Assembly: GCF_004305975.1 (NCBI RefSeq)
Contig: NZ_BHZI01000011.1
Location: forward strand, 1-44,279
Origin: Streptomyces otsuchiensis
GTDB taxonomy: Bacteria; Actinomycetota; Actinomycetes; Streptomycetales; Streptomycetaceae
DNA length: 44,279 nt
Reading direction: 5' to 3'
Shown here: positions 33,075 through 41,746 of the stretch, one piece after another
Position numbering within the stretch: the first letter of the stretch is position 1
How the letters are laid out: every line of letters begins with the position of its first letter
The notes under the pieces: model-generated
Told to the model about the DNA's origin: nothing
Database searches by the model: none
The model's input: the letters and a program-made list of their open reading frames with translations, nothing else
Position numbers and translations under genes: made by a program

Positions 33075-33142
33075 ACTGCTGAGGAGGAGGGTGGAACGCC
33101 CCCTCCCCGGACCGGTGACGCAGTTGGCTGGAGGGCTGTTTG

Positions 33143-33778
33143 ATGGGCGGGCTCGATGTCCGGATGCGCGATGTCCACTGCTGGCACGGAAGGACAGCGG
33201 CCGTCTCCGAGGTCGACCTGGAGATCGCCGCGGGCGAGCGGGTCGCGCTGACGGGAACGAACGGCTCCGGCAAGACCACACTGATGCGGGCCGTTCTCGG
33301 CCTCCACCGGCACTTCAGCGGCACTGTCCTGGTGGGCGGGCGCTCCGCCGGCACGGCCACCGAATGGGCGGAGCGCCGCCGTGCCTGCGCCTGGATACCC
33401 CAGAAGCCGGCGGCGGGCCGATTCCCCCTCCTCGGTTCCGAGTTGCTCGCCAGCAGCGGCGCGGCGGAGGAGGCCGCGGACGCCGCCGATCGCCTCGGGG
33501 TCGCCTCACTGGCGAGACACCCCCTGCACACCCTCTCCGGAGGTCAGCTCCAACGGATGTACCTCGCACGCGCCATCGGGTCCATAGCGGGCGGCGCCGA
33601 GGTGCTGATCGCCGACGAACCCACCGCGGCACTGGACTTCGACGGGCAGGACGAGGCCGCCGACATCCTCACCGAACTACCCGTCACGCTGATCGTGGTG
33701 ACGCACGACCGCGCCCTCGCGGGCCGCTGCGACCGGGTCCTGGAGATGGCCGCCGGCAGAGTGCGGGAGGTCTCGTGA
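33143..33778 (+). CDS. metal ABC transporter ATP-binding protein
   Basis: A 211-residue ABC ATPase. Walker A is GTNGSGKTT (near residue 39), the signature is LSGGQLQR and Walker B is EVLIADEPTAALD, with the H-loop His in VVTHDRALAG. It powers the importer formed with the next two genes. The ATG at 33143 has GGAGGG seven bases upstream. The stop overlaps the permease start (GTGA). It is small for the family but complete. Confidence 0.9.
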   Translation: MGGLDVRMRDVHCWHGRTAAVSEVDLEIAAGERVALTGTNGSGKTTLMRAVLGLHRHFSGTVLVGGRSAGTATEWAERRRACAWIPQKPAAGRFPLLGSELLASSGAAEEAADAADRLGVASLARHPLHTLSGGQLQRMYLARAIGSIAGGAEVLIADEPTAALDFDGQDEAADILTELPVTLIVVTHDRALAGRCDRVLEMAAGRVREVS

Positions 33779-34641
33779 ACATCGCCTCCCAGGACCTCGG
33801 CACCCTGCTCCAGCTGATGCCCGTGCAGAGGGCGGCCCTCGCCCTCCTGCTGGCGGCGGTCGGGCTGCCCGTGATCGGGGTGATCATCGTCGGCCTCGAC
33901 ATCATGCCGGTGCGCTTCGCGATGATGCACGTGGCGCTGCTCGGCATCGCGGTCGGACTGCTCACCGGGCTCGACCCGATGCTCTGCGCGCTGGTCGCCT
34001 GCGCCCTGGCCGGCGCCGGGGTGGCCCCCCTCGCCCGAACACCCGACGGCCTCTCCGGCGCGATGGGGCTGTTGATGAGCCTGGCCATCGCGGCCGCCCT
34101 TCTCGTCCTGGCCGTCTCCGGCGTCAACGCCTCCGGCGCCTTCGCCTTGCTCTGGGGTTCCATTCTCTCGGTCGGAACCGCGGACCTGGTGGTGCTCGGC
34201 GCGCTGGCCGTCGTGGTTCCCGGCCTGTTCTGGTGGCGACGGCGCGACATCGGCCTGCTGCTGTACGACAGGGAGCTCGCGCAGTGTTCGGGTGTCCCGG
34301 TCCGTGCTCTGACCCTGGCGTTGCTGGTGCTGGTCGCCGTCGCCGTAGCAGGGGCGATCAAACTCACCGGTGCGCTGCTCGTGGACGCCCTCACGCTGCT
34401 GCCCGCCCTGGCTGCCCGCAGGCTCGGCAACTCGCTGCGCTCGATCGTCCTCTGGGCGATCGGCATCGGTGTCCTGGTGAACCTGACCGGCTTCCTGCTG
34501 GCCCTATCCCTGGACTGGCCTCCCGGACCCGTCCTCGTGCTCACGGCGGGGGCTGTCGTCCTCGCCGTCCATCTCATACCCGAACGGAGACTCAGTTCAT
34601 GGCGCGCACCCGCCTCCCCCTCACTTCCCTCGTCGCACTGA
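33775..34641 (+). CDS. metal ABC transporter permease (ABC-3/ZnuB family)
   Basis: 288 residues with about eight membrane helices. FAMMHVALLGIAVGLLTGLDP near residue 45 and IKLTGALLVDALTLLPALAARRL near residue 200 are the conserved blocks of ZnuB/MntB permeases. The start is GTG at 33775, overlapping the ATPase stop. The 3' end overlaps the binding-protein gene by 43 nt. The ion is zinc or manganese in relatives and cannot be fixed from the permease. Confidence 0.88.
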   Translation: MNIASQDLGTLLQLMPVQRAALALLLAAVGLPVIGVIIVGLDIMPVRFAMMHVALLGIAVGLLTGLDPMLCALVACALAGAGVAPLARTPDGLSGAMGLLMSLAIAAALLVLAVSGVNASGAFALLWGSILSVGTADLVVLGALAVVVPGLFWWRRRDIGLLLYDRELAQCSGVPVRALTLALLVLVAVAVAGAIKLTGALLVDALTLLPALAARRLGNSLRSIVLWAIGIGVLVNLTGFLLALSLDWPPGPVLVLTAGAVVLAVHLIPERRLSSWRAPASPSLPSSH

Positions 34642-35438
34642 CCGTCGCGCTCACCTTCACCGCCGCTTGCGGCTCGGATACCGGTGCCTCGGCGGAGGAC
34701 GGCGCCGGCTCACCCTCGGCGGAGACTGCCGAGGACCGCGACGACGGCGACGGCGACCAGCCGGTGATCGTCGCGACCACCACCTGGCAGGGGGCCTTCG
34801 CCAGTGCCGCCGGAATCGACGAGGTCACGGTCATCGTTCCGCAGTCCGTGCACCACGCGCCGGACTACGACCCCAAGCCGTCCGACCTCGCGGCGATCGC
34901 GGAGGCGGACTTCGTCCTCTACGCACCGTTCGAGCCCTACGCGGAGCAGATCAGGGACGCCGCCGGCTCCGGCGCGGAACTCGTGGAGGTCGATCTCGAC
35001 AACGACCCCGATGTCGTGAGCGCCGAGGTCGCCCGGCTAGGTGCCCTGTTCGGTACCGAGTCGGCGGCGCAGGAGTGGAACGAGTCCTTCGAGAGCGAGT
35101 TGGGCGAGCTGAACTCCGCGATCGAGGACAGCTGGCCGGACGGCGAGAGCCCCCGGGTGGTCACGCAGGTCTACACCGGATGGGCGGCGAAACTGGCGGG
35201 AGCGACGACGGTGGGCACGTACGGACCGGAGGCGGTGACCCCGGCGCAGCTGGCCGAACTGTCGGCCGAGGAGCCGGATCTCGTCCTGGACAACGCGCAC
35301 ATGTCCACCGGTGAGGTGCTGCCGGGCTCGGGCGCCGTCCAGCTGGACGTCGTCAACTATCCCGGCGATGACCTCGACCTGCTCACGGTCTACCGCGACC
35401 TGGCGGAACAGCTCCAGCAGGCGCTGGCAGGGTCCTGA
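34599..35438 (+). CDS. metal ABC transporter substrate-binding lipoprotein
   Basis: 279 residues. A lipoprotein signal peptide (VALTVALTFTAAC) is followed by an acidic Ser/Asp/Glu linker and a cluster A-I (ZnuA/MntA-like) binding domain from IVATTTWQGAFASAAG onward. Possible ligands are HH in QSVHHAPDYDPKPSD and His in LDNAHMSTGE. The classical long His-rich loop of ZnuA is absent. The first ligand block differs from textbook ZnuA (x-H-x-Y-x-P), so the metal is uncertain. The ATG at 34599 lies inside the permease gene with GGAG upstream, which couples the two. Confidence 0.85.
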   Translation: MARTRLPLTSLVALTVALTFTAACGSDTGASAEDGAGSPSAETAEDRDDGDGDQPVIVATTTWQGAFASAAGIDEVTVIVPQSVHHAPDYDPKPSDLAAIAEADFVLYAPFEPYAEQIRDAAGSGAELVEVDLDNDPDVVSAEVARLGALFGTESAAQEWNESFESELGELNSAIEDSWPDGESPRVVTQVYTGWAAKLAGATTVGTYGPEAVTPAQLAELSAEEPDLVLDNAHMSTGEVLPGSGAVQLDVVNYPGDDLDLLTVYRDLAEQLQQALAGS

Positions 35439-35450
35439 CACCCGCCGAGC

Positions 35451-35485
35451 CGGTGCGGGGTGGCGCCCGCCGTCGTCCCGCACCG
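35451..35485. terminator. terminator hairpin after the metal ABC operon
   Basis: CGGTGCGGG (35451-35459) and CCCGCACCG (35477-35485) form a 9-bp stem with a 17-nt loop, 12 nt after the binding-protein stop. It lies between convergent genes. Confidence 0.5.
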
Positions 35486-35603
35486 TGCTTTCCACACGAT
35501 CCCGTTCAGATCCCGCCGGTCCTCCAGCCGCTTCCGCCCGCACAGGGACCCGGGCGGCAACGGCTGTGTCCGATGACCACCTGCGCGTATTCGGTGGGTG
35601 ACG

Positions 35604-36194
35604 TCAACGGGTGCGGTGGCATGCTTCCAGAACTGCGGCGACGCGCTCGGCGCGCTGTTGCGGCCCCAGCTCCGAGGAGTCGAGTACGAGGTCGAACTCC
35701 TCCGGATCGCAGACGTCGTAGTGGCCCCTGCTGAGGCCGCGGAACCTCTCTGGAAAGCGTTCCGCCTCCCGGCTCTCCAGTACTGCCACCGGAGCGCTCA
35801 CGCACACCCACAACACACGGTGCCCCACCAGCGCGGTGCGCCAGGCCGGTACGACCGTCCTGTCGATCGGCATCTCATCGACGATGACGTTGTTGCCTTC
35901 GCTCAGCAGCGAGGCGACGGCCCGGCGCATGCCGGCCAGCAGACGCGCGCCCACGGGCCCGTACCCGATCCGTAAACGGGTGCGGCCCTCGTGGTCGCTG
36001 TCCCGGATGTAGCAGAACCCCTCTGCGCTGCTCTCCCCCTCACTGGTCCAGCGGTGCGGGAGAGTTCCGAAGAAAGTGTCGAGGCCCAGAGCAAGGAATG
36101 GCTCCGGGAGGACCTTCTGGAGTTCCGTGGCTGTCGAGCTCTTGCCCGCGCCGGAGGTGCCCGTGAGCACGATCGCCCGGCCTGGTTTCCGCAT
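35604..36194 (-). CDS. chloramphenicol phosphotransferase-like kinase
   Basis: A 196-residue P-loop protein of the CPT family. Walker A is LTGTSGAGKSS (residues 8-18), GLDTFF holds the likely catalytic Asp near residue 43, and NNVIVDEMPID is near residue 100. SREAERFPERFRGLSRGHYD near the C-terminus matches the lid and substrate region of chloramphenicol phosphotransferase. Such enzymes phosphorylate a hydroxyl of an antibiotic or related small molecule, and the family is broad, so resistance is only a possibility. The ATG at 36194 begins directly before the P-loop strand, and no good ribosome binding site is seen, so the message may be nearly leaderless (TACGCT just upstream). Confidence 0.82.
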   Translation of the reverse strand: MRKPGRAIVLTGTSGAGKSSTATELQKVLPEPFLALGLDTFFGTLPHRWTSEGESSAEGFCYIRDSDHEGRTRLRIGYGPVGARLLAGMRRAVASLLSEGNNVIVDEMPIDRTVVPAWRTALVGHRVLWVCVSAPVAVLESREAERFPERFRGLSRGHYDVCDPEEFDLVLDSSELGPQQRAERVAAVLEACHRTR

Positions 36195-36823
36195 GGCACC
36201 GAGAAGCGTAGCGCCGAGCGACCAGTTCCCCAGCCCCGTGCGCCCCGTGCGGGTGCACTTTGACGTTTCTCGACAGGACCGTTCGGAACGGTCGGCACAC
36301 AACGGAAGCCCCACGAAGACTTGACCTCCGGGCGAACCGGCAGCCCAGACCTTCCCGGTGGTGTCCCGATCGACGCGAGAGTCGGCGGAAGCGCCCAGCA
36401 CAGTCGTGGCCACCCCGGATCACCCCAGGAAGCTGAGCCGCACCTGACGGTCCGGGTTGTCGACGTTGGTGTCCGACGGCCTCCGTCAGGACACCCGTCA
36501 AGGTCTCCGATCAGTGCTCGCAGGAGGGCGTGCGTGAGATCGACCGGACCCACGAGAGCAGCACTTCGGCAATCCGCAGGGACGGTCCGGACGAACAGGA
36601 CGGGGTGTGCGGTACCCGCCATCGGTGCTCTCTGCGTACCGGGCGACAGCCAGCACCGCCCGAACCAGAACCAGTCGGCACCGTCACGAACCCACCTTGC
36701 TTCGCTGGTTCAGGTTGCTGGCAGCCCGTTGCCGCTACTCCGCTCCCTGCCAGTGCCGCCGCGACGCCACCTGCCGACACGGACTCCAGCCGGGAACCCC
36801 GGCCAACTCCGCCCGCGTCGCGG
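36195..36823. other. 629-nt intergenic region with gene debris
   Basis: No intact gene. It contains copy 1 of the 40-bp direct repeat (36436-36475). On the minus strand THALLRALIGDLDG (around 36490-36540) followed in another frame by DTNVDNPDRQVRLSFLG and a stop looks like the 3' end of a decayed gene. Nothing is recognised in 36540-36823. Confidence 0.4.
36436..36475. repeat. 40-bp direct repeat, copy 1
   Basis: Matches 37848-37887 with a single mismatch. On the minus strand it encodes DTNVDNPDRQVRL, extended by the flank to SFLG and a stop, in both copies. The flanks diverge. CCTGACGG...CCGTCAGG in this copy can form an 8-bp stem that is broken in copy 2. Confidence 0.85.
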
Positions 36824-37444
36824 TCACATACCCCGCTCCGGCCCGTACCAGACGGTGGGCGTGTCCTCGTGGAACATCGGCAGACTTCTCAGCTTGACCG
36901 GTCCGGGATAGAAGGCCGCGCTGTTCGGGCCGAAGAGATCCTCACCGAGGAGATAGCGGTAAAGCCACTCGGAGAGCGACATGTCATGCCGGTAGAACTC
37001 ATCGTCGTCCCAGAGACAGAACACCTGCCCTGCCCCGTCGACGACCTGAGGAGCGAAGAAGACCATCTCCCCCCGGTCCGTGCCGAGGACCGGGACCAGA
37101 CCTCCTGGCGCACCGAAAGTCAGCTCAGAAGCACCGAGAGCCGGGCGAGGGTCCCCCGCCATGAACTCCCAATCCCATTCCACCTCCCCGAACGCCTCGG
37201 CCATCCCGCTGATCCACTCGGCGAGGTTCCACCTCCGCGTCGCAGGGTGATGCAAACTCATGTGCCCGTTGATCTCGACCGGGGCATGCAGCTCGCTCAC
37301 CCGCTTGAAGTCAGCAGGCAACTCGCACCCCAGCCCGGACTCCAACCTCGCCCACGCCGCAGCATCCTCACCATGCCCCCGCGGCTCCCCGAGCATCGCC
37401 AGCAAATCCGCAAGGCAGTGATAGCGGCTTGCACCTTGGGACAT
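36824..37444 (-). CDS. SUKH (SMI1/KNR4) family immunity protein
   Basis: 206 residues. The N-terminal half contains LESGLGCELPADFKRVSELH, the diagnostic SUKH segment (G-x-x-L-P-x-D-F-K). The rest follows SUKH order with WNLAEWISGM, WEFMAGDPRPALG and VFFAPQVV, then YRYLLGED. SUKH proteins bind and block toxins of contact-dependent and polymorphic systems. It is not directly after a toxin gene here but lies 400 bp upstream of, and opposite to, the RHS toxin, flanked by the 40-bp repeats, so it may protect against a different toxin. The ATG at 37444 has GGAG six bases upstream; an ATG at 37456 is the alternative. Confidence 0.8.
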   Translation of the reverse strand: MSQGASRYHCLADLLAMLGEPRGHGEDAAAWARLESGLGCELPADFKRVSELHAPVEINGHMSLHHPATRRWNLAEWISGMAEAFGEVEWDWEFMAGDPRPALGASELTFGAPGGLVPVLGTDRGEMVFFAPQVVDGAGQVFCLWDDDEFYRHDMSLSEWLYRYLLGEDLFGPNSAAFYPGPVKLRSLPMFHEDTPTVWYGPERGM

Positions 37445-37842
37445 GTTGAACTCCATTCCTGATGGCGTCGATACCCGCACACCAACGCGGTCTGCGAACA
37501 GGCTCCCCGTAGGTGTCTCCTCGCCGGCGCCGACTATCGGCCGGCAGATGACCGGCCGCCGGGGCACGAGAGACTCAGCGGCGACACCCGGGGCTGCGTA
37601 GCCAACGAGAGGCGAGGGGGCCCTGCGCGAGCGCACGCGAATACTCCCGTCATCTCCAACCTCTACCCCGCTCGGCGAGAGCGGGAAGTCAACGCGGACT
37701 CACGCGCGCTCGCCGGCACAGGCCAGCTTCCACACCAGCAGCGCCAGCTGCTCGTTGTGACGACAGAGCGCCAGCTGCGCCTCAGCACACCCCGCCCGGA
37801 GATCACTCCTACCGTCAGGGATGGCACGGGCCTATCCGAGGA
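37445..37842. other. 398-nt divergent region with gene debris
   Basis: It lies between the SUKH gene and the RHS gene. On the minus strand 37804-37700 reads DLRAGCAEAQLALCRHNEQL followed by ALLVWKLACAGERA and a stop. This has strong coding character but no start codon; it lies in the same frame after the stop of repeat copy 2, so it is probably a gene remnant. The upstream promoter of the SUKH gene should also be here; none is clear. Confidence 0.4.
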
Positions 37843-40800
37843 ATGACAGCCGCACCTGACGGTCCGGGTTGTCAACGTTGGTGTCCGCCAAACTCCGTTA
37901 AGGCAACCCCGAGGATAGCTGCCGCCCTTGACCGAACCCTCACCGATATCACCGCAGACCTGACCTCCGTCGACGGTGGGTCGCTGTCACGCCGGCCGCG
38001 GGACGACGGCCGCACCACGACCTCCACCTACACGCCCGCGAGCGGGGTACCGACCACGATCCGCACGGACTCGCCCCCGGCACGGTCCGGCCAGCAGGCC
38101 ACCTCGCAGCGCGAGACGACCACCCTCGACCCCTTGCGCGGACTGCCGACCCGTGTGGTGGACGCCAACAACCATCCGACGACGGTCCGGTACGACGCGC
38201 TCGGCCGCACCGACCGGGTCTGGTACGCGGACCGCCTGACGAGCCTCTCCCCCAGCCTCCAGTTCTCCTATCGCGTCGTCGAAGGCCAGCCCGTCGCCGT
38301 CGGCACGACGCGCCTCGGCAACAACAACGGCAACCTCCGGGACACCGGCTACACGCTCTACGACGGACTGCTGCGCCCACGGCAGACACAGGAACCCGGG
38401 CCGGACGGGGGCCGCCTGCTCACCGACACCTTCCACGACGAACGCGGTCTCGTCTCCCGAACGTTCGGCACCTACTACACGACCGGGGCTCCGAGCAGCA
38501 CGCTGTTCCTCCCGGACGACGCCGACAGCGTGGAGACCCAGACGCGCCACACCTACGACGGCGTGGGTCGCGACATCCGGACCCAGGTCCTGGGTGGGAA
38601 CAGCGACGGCGCGAAGGTCCTCGCCACCACGGAGACGACGCACTTCGGCGACCGTGTCACGGTGGTCCCCCCTGACGGCGCGACCGTCACGACGTCGCTC
38701 AGCGACGCGCGGGGCCGCCTGACCGAGCTCCGCCAGCACCACGGTCGCAACGCCGCCAGCGAGTACGACACGACGAGCTACACCTACACCCCGACTGACC
38801 AGATCGCCGGGGTCACCACCCCGTCGGGCGCGACGTGGGAGTACCGGTACGACCAGCAGGGACAGCGGACCGCCTCGATAGACCCGGACACCGGAACCAC
38901 CACCAGCACGTACTCCGACCGCGGCGAGCTGGTGACCACCACCAACGCCCGCGGCATCACCCTCCACCGGTCCTACGACGGCCTGGGGCGGCAGACCGAA
39001 CTGCGCGAGGAGAACGCCGAAGGACGGCTGCGCGCGCAGTGGGAGTACGACACCGCCCAGAGAGGCAAGGGGCAGCTCAGCAGAGCGACTCGCTGGGAGG
39101 ACGGCGAGGCGTACGTCAACGAGGTCGTCGCCTACGACCCCCGATACCGGGCCGTGCGCAGCAGGACCATCATCCCGGGAGCTGAAGGGGCGCTCGCCGG
39201 TACCTACGAGACGCGGCAGGACTACTCGCCTGCCGGCCTTGTCCGCGGCGTGTCGTACCCAGCTGCAGGCGGCCTGCCGGCCCACGGGGTCTCCTACACG
39301 TACGAGAACGGCACACTGCGGCCGATCAGAGCGTTCGAGCAGGGAGGGCTCACCGCGACCACGGCCTACAGCCACACCGGTAAGCCGTTGCAGTTCGCGA
39401 TGCACCGCGACGCAGCGGACACCGTGTGGGCCACCAACACCTACGAGTGGGGCACCCAGCGGCTTCAGACCACCCGAGTCGACCGCCGCGACCAACCCGG
39501 GGTCGACCGGCGCGAGACCTACTCGTACGACGGCGCCGGCAACGTCCTCTCCATTGCGGACACGTCCCGCACCGGCGCCGACGTGCAGTGCTTCACCTAC
39601 GACCACCTGCGCCGGCTGACCGGGGCATGGGCGCAGTCGCGCACCGGCTGCGCGACGGACGGCGGTGCGGCTGACATCGGTGGGCCGTCCCCCTACCACC
39701 ACGCCTACACCTACGACGAGGCCGGGAACCGCACGACGGAGACCCTGCACGAGCAGGACATCACCCGCACCTACAGCTACGACGAGGACCAGCCGCACAC
39801 CCTCACCGAGGTCGTCCAGGAGGCGCCGGGCGTCCGGTCGCTGGAGGAGTACGGCTACGACGAGTCCGGCAACACCGTCTCCCGGCAGGTCGGGGGCAAG
39901 ACCCAGACCCTGGAGTGGAACCCCGAGGGCCGCGTCGCTTCAGTGGAGGACGCGGACGGCACGACAGTCGAGTACCTCTACGACGCGGACGGCTCGCGGC
40001 TGATCGGCCGAACCGGCACGGAGACGACTCTCTACCTGGGCCACACCGAGGTCACCGTCGCCAACGGCGGCACCACGCCCACCGCCGAGCGCTACCTTCC
40101 GATGGGCGGCGGCCACACCGCGGTCATCGATTCCGACGGCACCACCAGCTTCGTCATGGCGGACCACCACGGCACGGGCAATCTCGCGATCGACGCGGAG
40201 AGCCTGGAGACGACTCATCGACGCACCCTCCCCTTCGGGGCGTACCGCGACGACGTGCCGGAGGAACAGTGGCCGGGCACTCGCACCTTCGTCGGAGGGA
40301 CCGACGACGTCTCCACGGGGCTCTACAACATCGGCGCCCGCGAGTACGACGCCGCCATCGGCCGCTTCATCTCCGCCGACCCCGTCATGGACCTGACCGA
40401 CCCCCAGCAGATCCACGGCTACGCCTACGCGAACAACAACCCGCTCGCCTACAGCGACCCCACAGGGCTCTTCCTCAACGGGGTGATCAACCGGGTGCAC
40501 CGCATCGTTCAGACCATCATCAAGAAGGTCATCAAACACGCCTCATCGGCCATGCGGACCGCGAAACACAAGGTCGCACCTCCCCGCCGCCCTGTCATCA
40601 GCCGCTTCTCATCAAAGCCCCGACCTATTCAGAGAAGTAGCACCCAGCAACGCACCGCAACAAGAGCTTCGTACAGTTCGGGCGGCGGCATCTCCCAGGC
40701 GTCCACTAACACATCCTGCCCAAATTCACGACTCTGCATGAGCTGGCTTGGCCCCGCCATCGAGGAAAGCACAAAGAGGACTCTCAACTGGATAGGGAAA

Positions 40801-41736
40801 GGCGGGAGAAAAGCAGAAGAGATCGCAGCGGCGGCGGCTGGAATTGACGACGCAATTACCTGCGCAAACGACCCGGGCCTTACTTCAGCATGCGGCTGGA
40901 CGCTAGCCGGAATTTTTCCCGCTGGACGAATACTTGACCTCATGGGTAGCGCAGTACCGGGCGTTGCCCGCCTCTCAAAAGCATGCAGCAGCTTCGTCCC
41001 TGGCACCCACGTCCTTATGGCTAATGGGACAACTAAGGCCATTGAGGATGTCAGGGTCGGCGACGAAGTGCTCGCCACCGACCCCGAAACCGGCGAAACC
41101 AGTGCCCGCACGGTCACCGCCGAGTTGACCAGCCACGGCGACAAGCTTCTCGTCACCGTGAGCGTCCTGGACGGCAACGGAAACCCTCAGCAGCTCATAG
41201 CCACCGACAACCACCCACTCTGGCTGCCGGCCATCCAGCAGTGGATCGACGCCGCCGAGCTCGAACCAGGCACCCAGCTCTACGCCAACGACGGCACCCT
41301 CGTCGACGTCACCGCCGTCACCACCAACACCACGGCCACGACCGTCCACAACCTCACCATCGAGGGCATCCACACGTACTATGTGCTAGTCGGCGAAATC
41401 CCCGTCCTCGTACACAACAGCACTTGCGGCCCCGACCTTTCCATCAACGAGGGTCAGTTCGGAAAGAAATGGGGTAAGCACGCCCAAGACTATAACCTGA
41501 ACCCCGGCGACGCATCTTCTCGAAAGTGGTTCCGCGACAGGATCGCTGAGGTTCGAACGTCACCTGACGAGGTCCGACAAGGCCCTTGGAATCCCACGAG
41601 AGGTGGCGGAGAAGGCTACTTCTTCTATCGCCAAGGAGACGATCTTCTCGTCACCAAGAGCGACGGCCAGTTCGTCACCATGTTCCCCATGGAGAGTCCG
41701 AATAAATGGTTCCAGCAAGCCACCCCCAATCCGTGA
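37843..41736 (+). CDS. RHS repeat protein with HINT domain and C-terminal toxin, N-terminally truncated
   Basis: 1297 residues. Residues 50-830 carry many YD repeats (YDALGR, YSYDGAGN, YTYDEAGNR). The RHS core ends with GAREYDAAIGRFISADP and DPTGL at 872-876. A linker of lower GC follows, then a HINT autoprocessing domain (about 1048-1192, CSSFVPGTHVLMANGTTKAI to VLVHNS) and a toxin of about 103 residues starting at Cys1195. The toxin (GKKWGKHAQDYNLNP, RKWFRDRIAEV, EGYFFYRQGDDLLVTKSDGQ, FVTMFPM) resembles the RelE/colicin D-type BECR nuclease fold; this is an inference. Full RHS proteins have another 1000 or more residues with secretion domains. The start ATG here lies just before repeat copy 2 and is preceded by unrelated sequence, so the gene has lost its 5' part and may be silent or an orphan cassette. 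Confidence 0.85.
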   Translation: MTAAPDGPGCQRWCPPNSVKATPRIAAALDRTLTDITADLTSVDGGSLSRRPRDDGRTTTSTYTPASGVPTTIRTDSPPARSGQQATSQRETTTLDPLRGLPTRVVDANNHPTTVRYDALGRTDRVWYADRLTSLSPSLQFSYRVVEGQPVAVGTTRLGNNNGNLRDTGYTLYDGLLRPRQTQEPGPDGGRLLTDTFHDERGLVSRTFGTYYTTGAPSSTLFLPDDADSVETQTRHTYDGVGRDIRTQVLGGNSDGAKVLATTETTHFGDRVTVVPPDGATVTTSLSDARGRLTELRQHHGRNAASEYDTTSYTYTPTDQIAGVTTPSGATWEYRYDQQGQRTASIDPDTGTTTSTYSDRGELVTTTNARGITLHRSYDGLGRQTELREENAEGRLRAQWEYDTAQRGKGQLSRATRWEDGEAYVNEVVAYDPRYRAVRSRTIIPGAEGALAGTYETRQDYSPAGLVRGVSYPAAGGLPAHGVSYTYENGTLRPIRAFEQGGLTATTAYSHTGKPLQFAMHRDAADTVWATNTYEWGTQRLQTTRVDRRDQPGVDRRETYSYDGAGNVLSIADTSRTGADVQCFTYDHLRRLTGAWAQSRTGCATDGGAADIGGPSPYHHAYTYDEAGNRTTETLHEQDITRTYSYDEDQPHTLTEVVQEAPGVRSLEEYGYDESGNTVSRQVGGKTQTLEWNPEGRVASVEDADGTTVEYLYDADGSRLIGRTGTETTLYLGHTEVTVANGGTTPTAERYLPMGGGHTAVIDSDGTTSFVMADHHGTGNLAIDAESLETTHRRTLPFGAYRDDVPEEQWPGTRTFVGGTDDVSTGLYNIGAREYDAAIGRFISADPVMDLTDPQQIHGYAYANNNPLAYSDPTGLFLNGVINRVHRIVQTIIKKVIKHASSAMRTAKHKVAPPRRPVISRFSSKPRPIQRSSTQQRTATRASYSSGGGISQASTNTSCPNSRLCMSWLGPAIEESTKRTLNWIGKGGRKAEEIAAAAAGIDDAITCANDPGLTSACGWTLAGIFPAGRILDLMGSAVPGVARLSKACSSFVPGTHVLMANGTTKAIEDVRVGDEVLATDPETGETSARTVTAELTSHGDKLLVTVSVLDGNGNPQQLIATDNHPLWLPAIQQWIDAAELEPGTQLYANDGTLVDVTAVTTNTTATTVHNLTIEGIHTYYVLVGEIPVLVHNSTCGPDLSINEGQFGKKWGKHAQDYNLNPGDASSRKWFRDRIAEVRTSPDEVRQGPWNPTRGGGEGYFFYRQGDDLLVTKSDGQFVTMFPMESPNKWFQQATPNP
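37848..37887. repeat. 40-bp direct repeat, copy 2
   Basis: Matches 36436-36475 with one mismatch (A for G at the centre). It overlaps the first codons of the truncated RHS frame, and on the minus strand it encodes the same DTNVDNPDRQVRL peptide as copy 1. The junction between repeat and RHS sequence lies near 37905. Confidence 0.85.
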
Positions 41737-41746
41737 GGCCCTGAAA

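Noticed and set aside
33007-33774. Upstream extension of the permease frame
   Set aside because: It is a shadow of the ATPase gene in another frame. The GTG at 33775 overlapping the ATPase stop is the natural start.
40981-41415. Intein inside the RHS gene
   Set aside because: The HINT fold lies between RHS core and toxin tip, with the VLVHN end followed by a toxin rather than an extein of a housekeeping enzyme. This is the autoprocessing HINT domain of polymorphic toxins.
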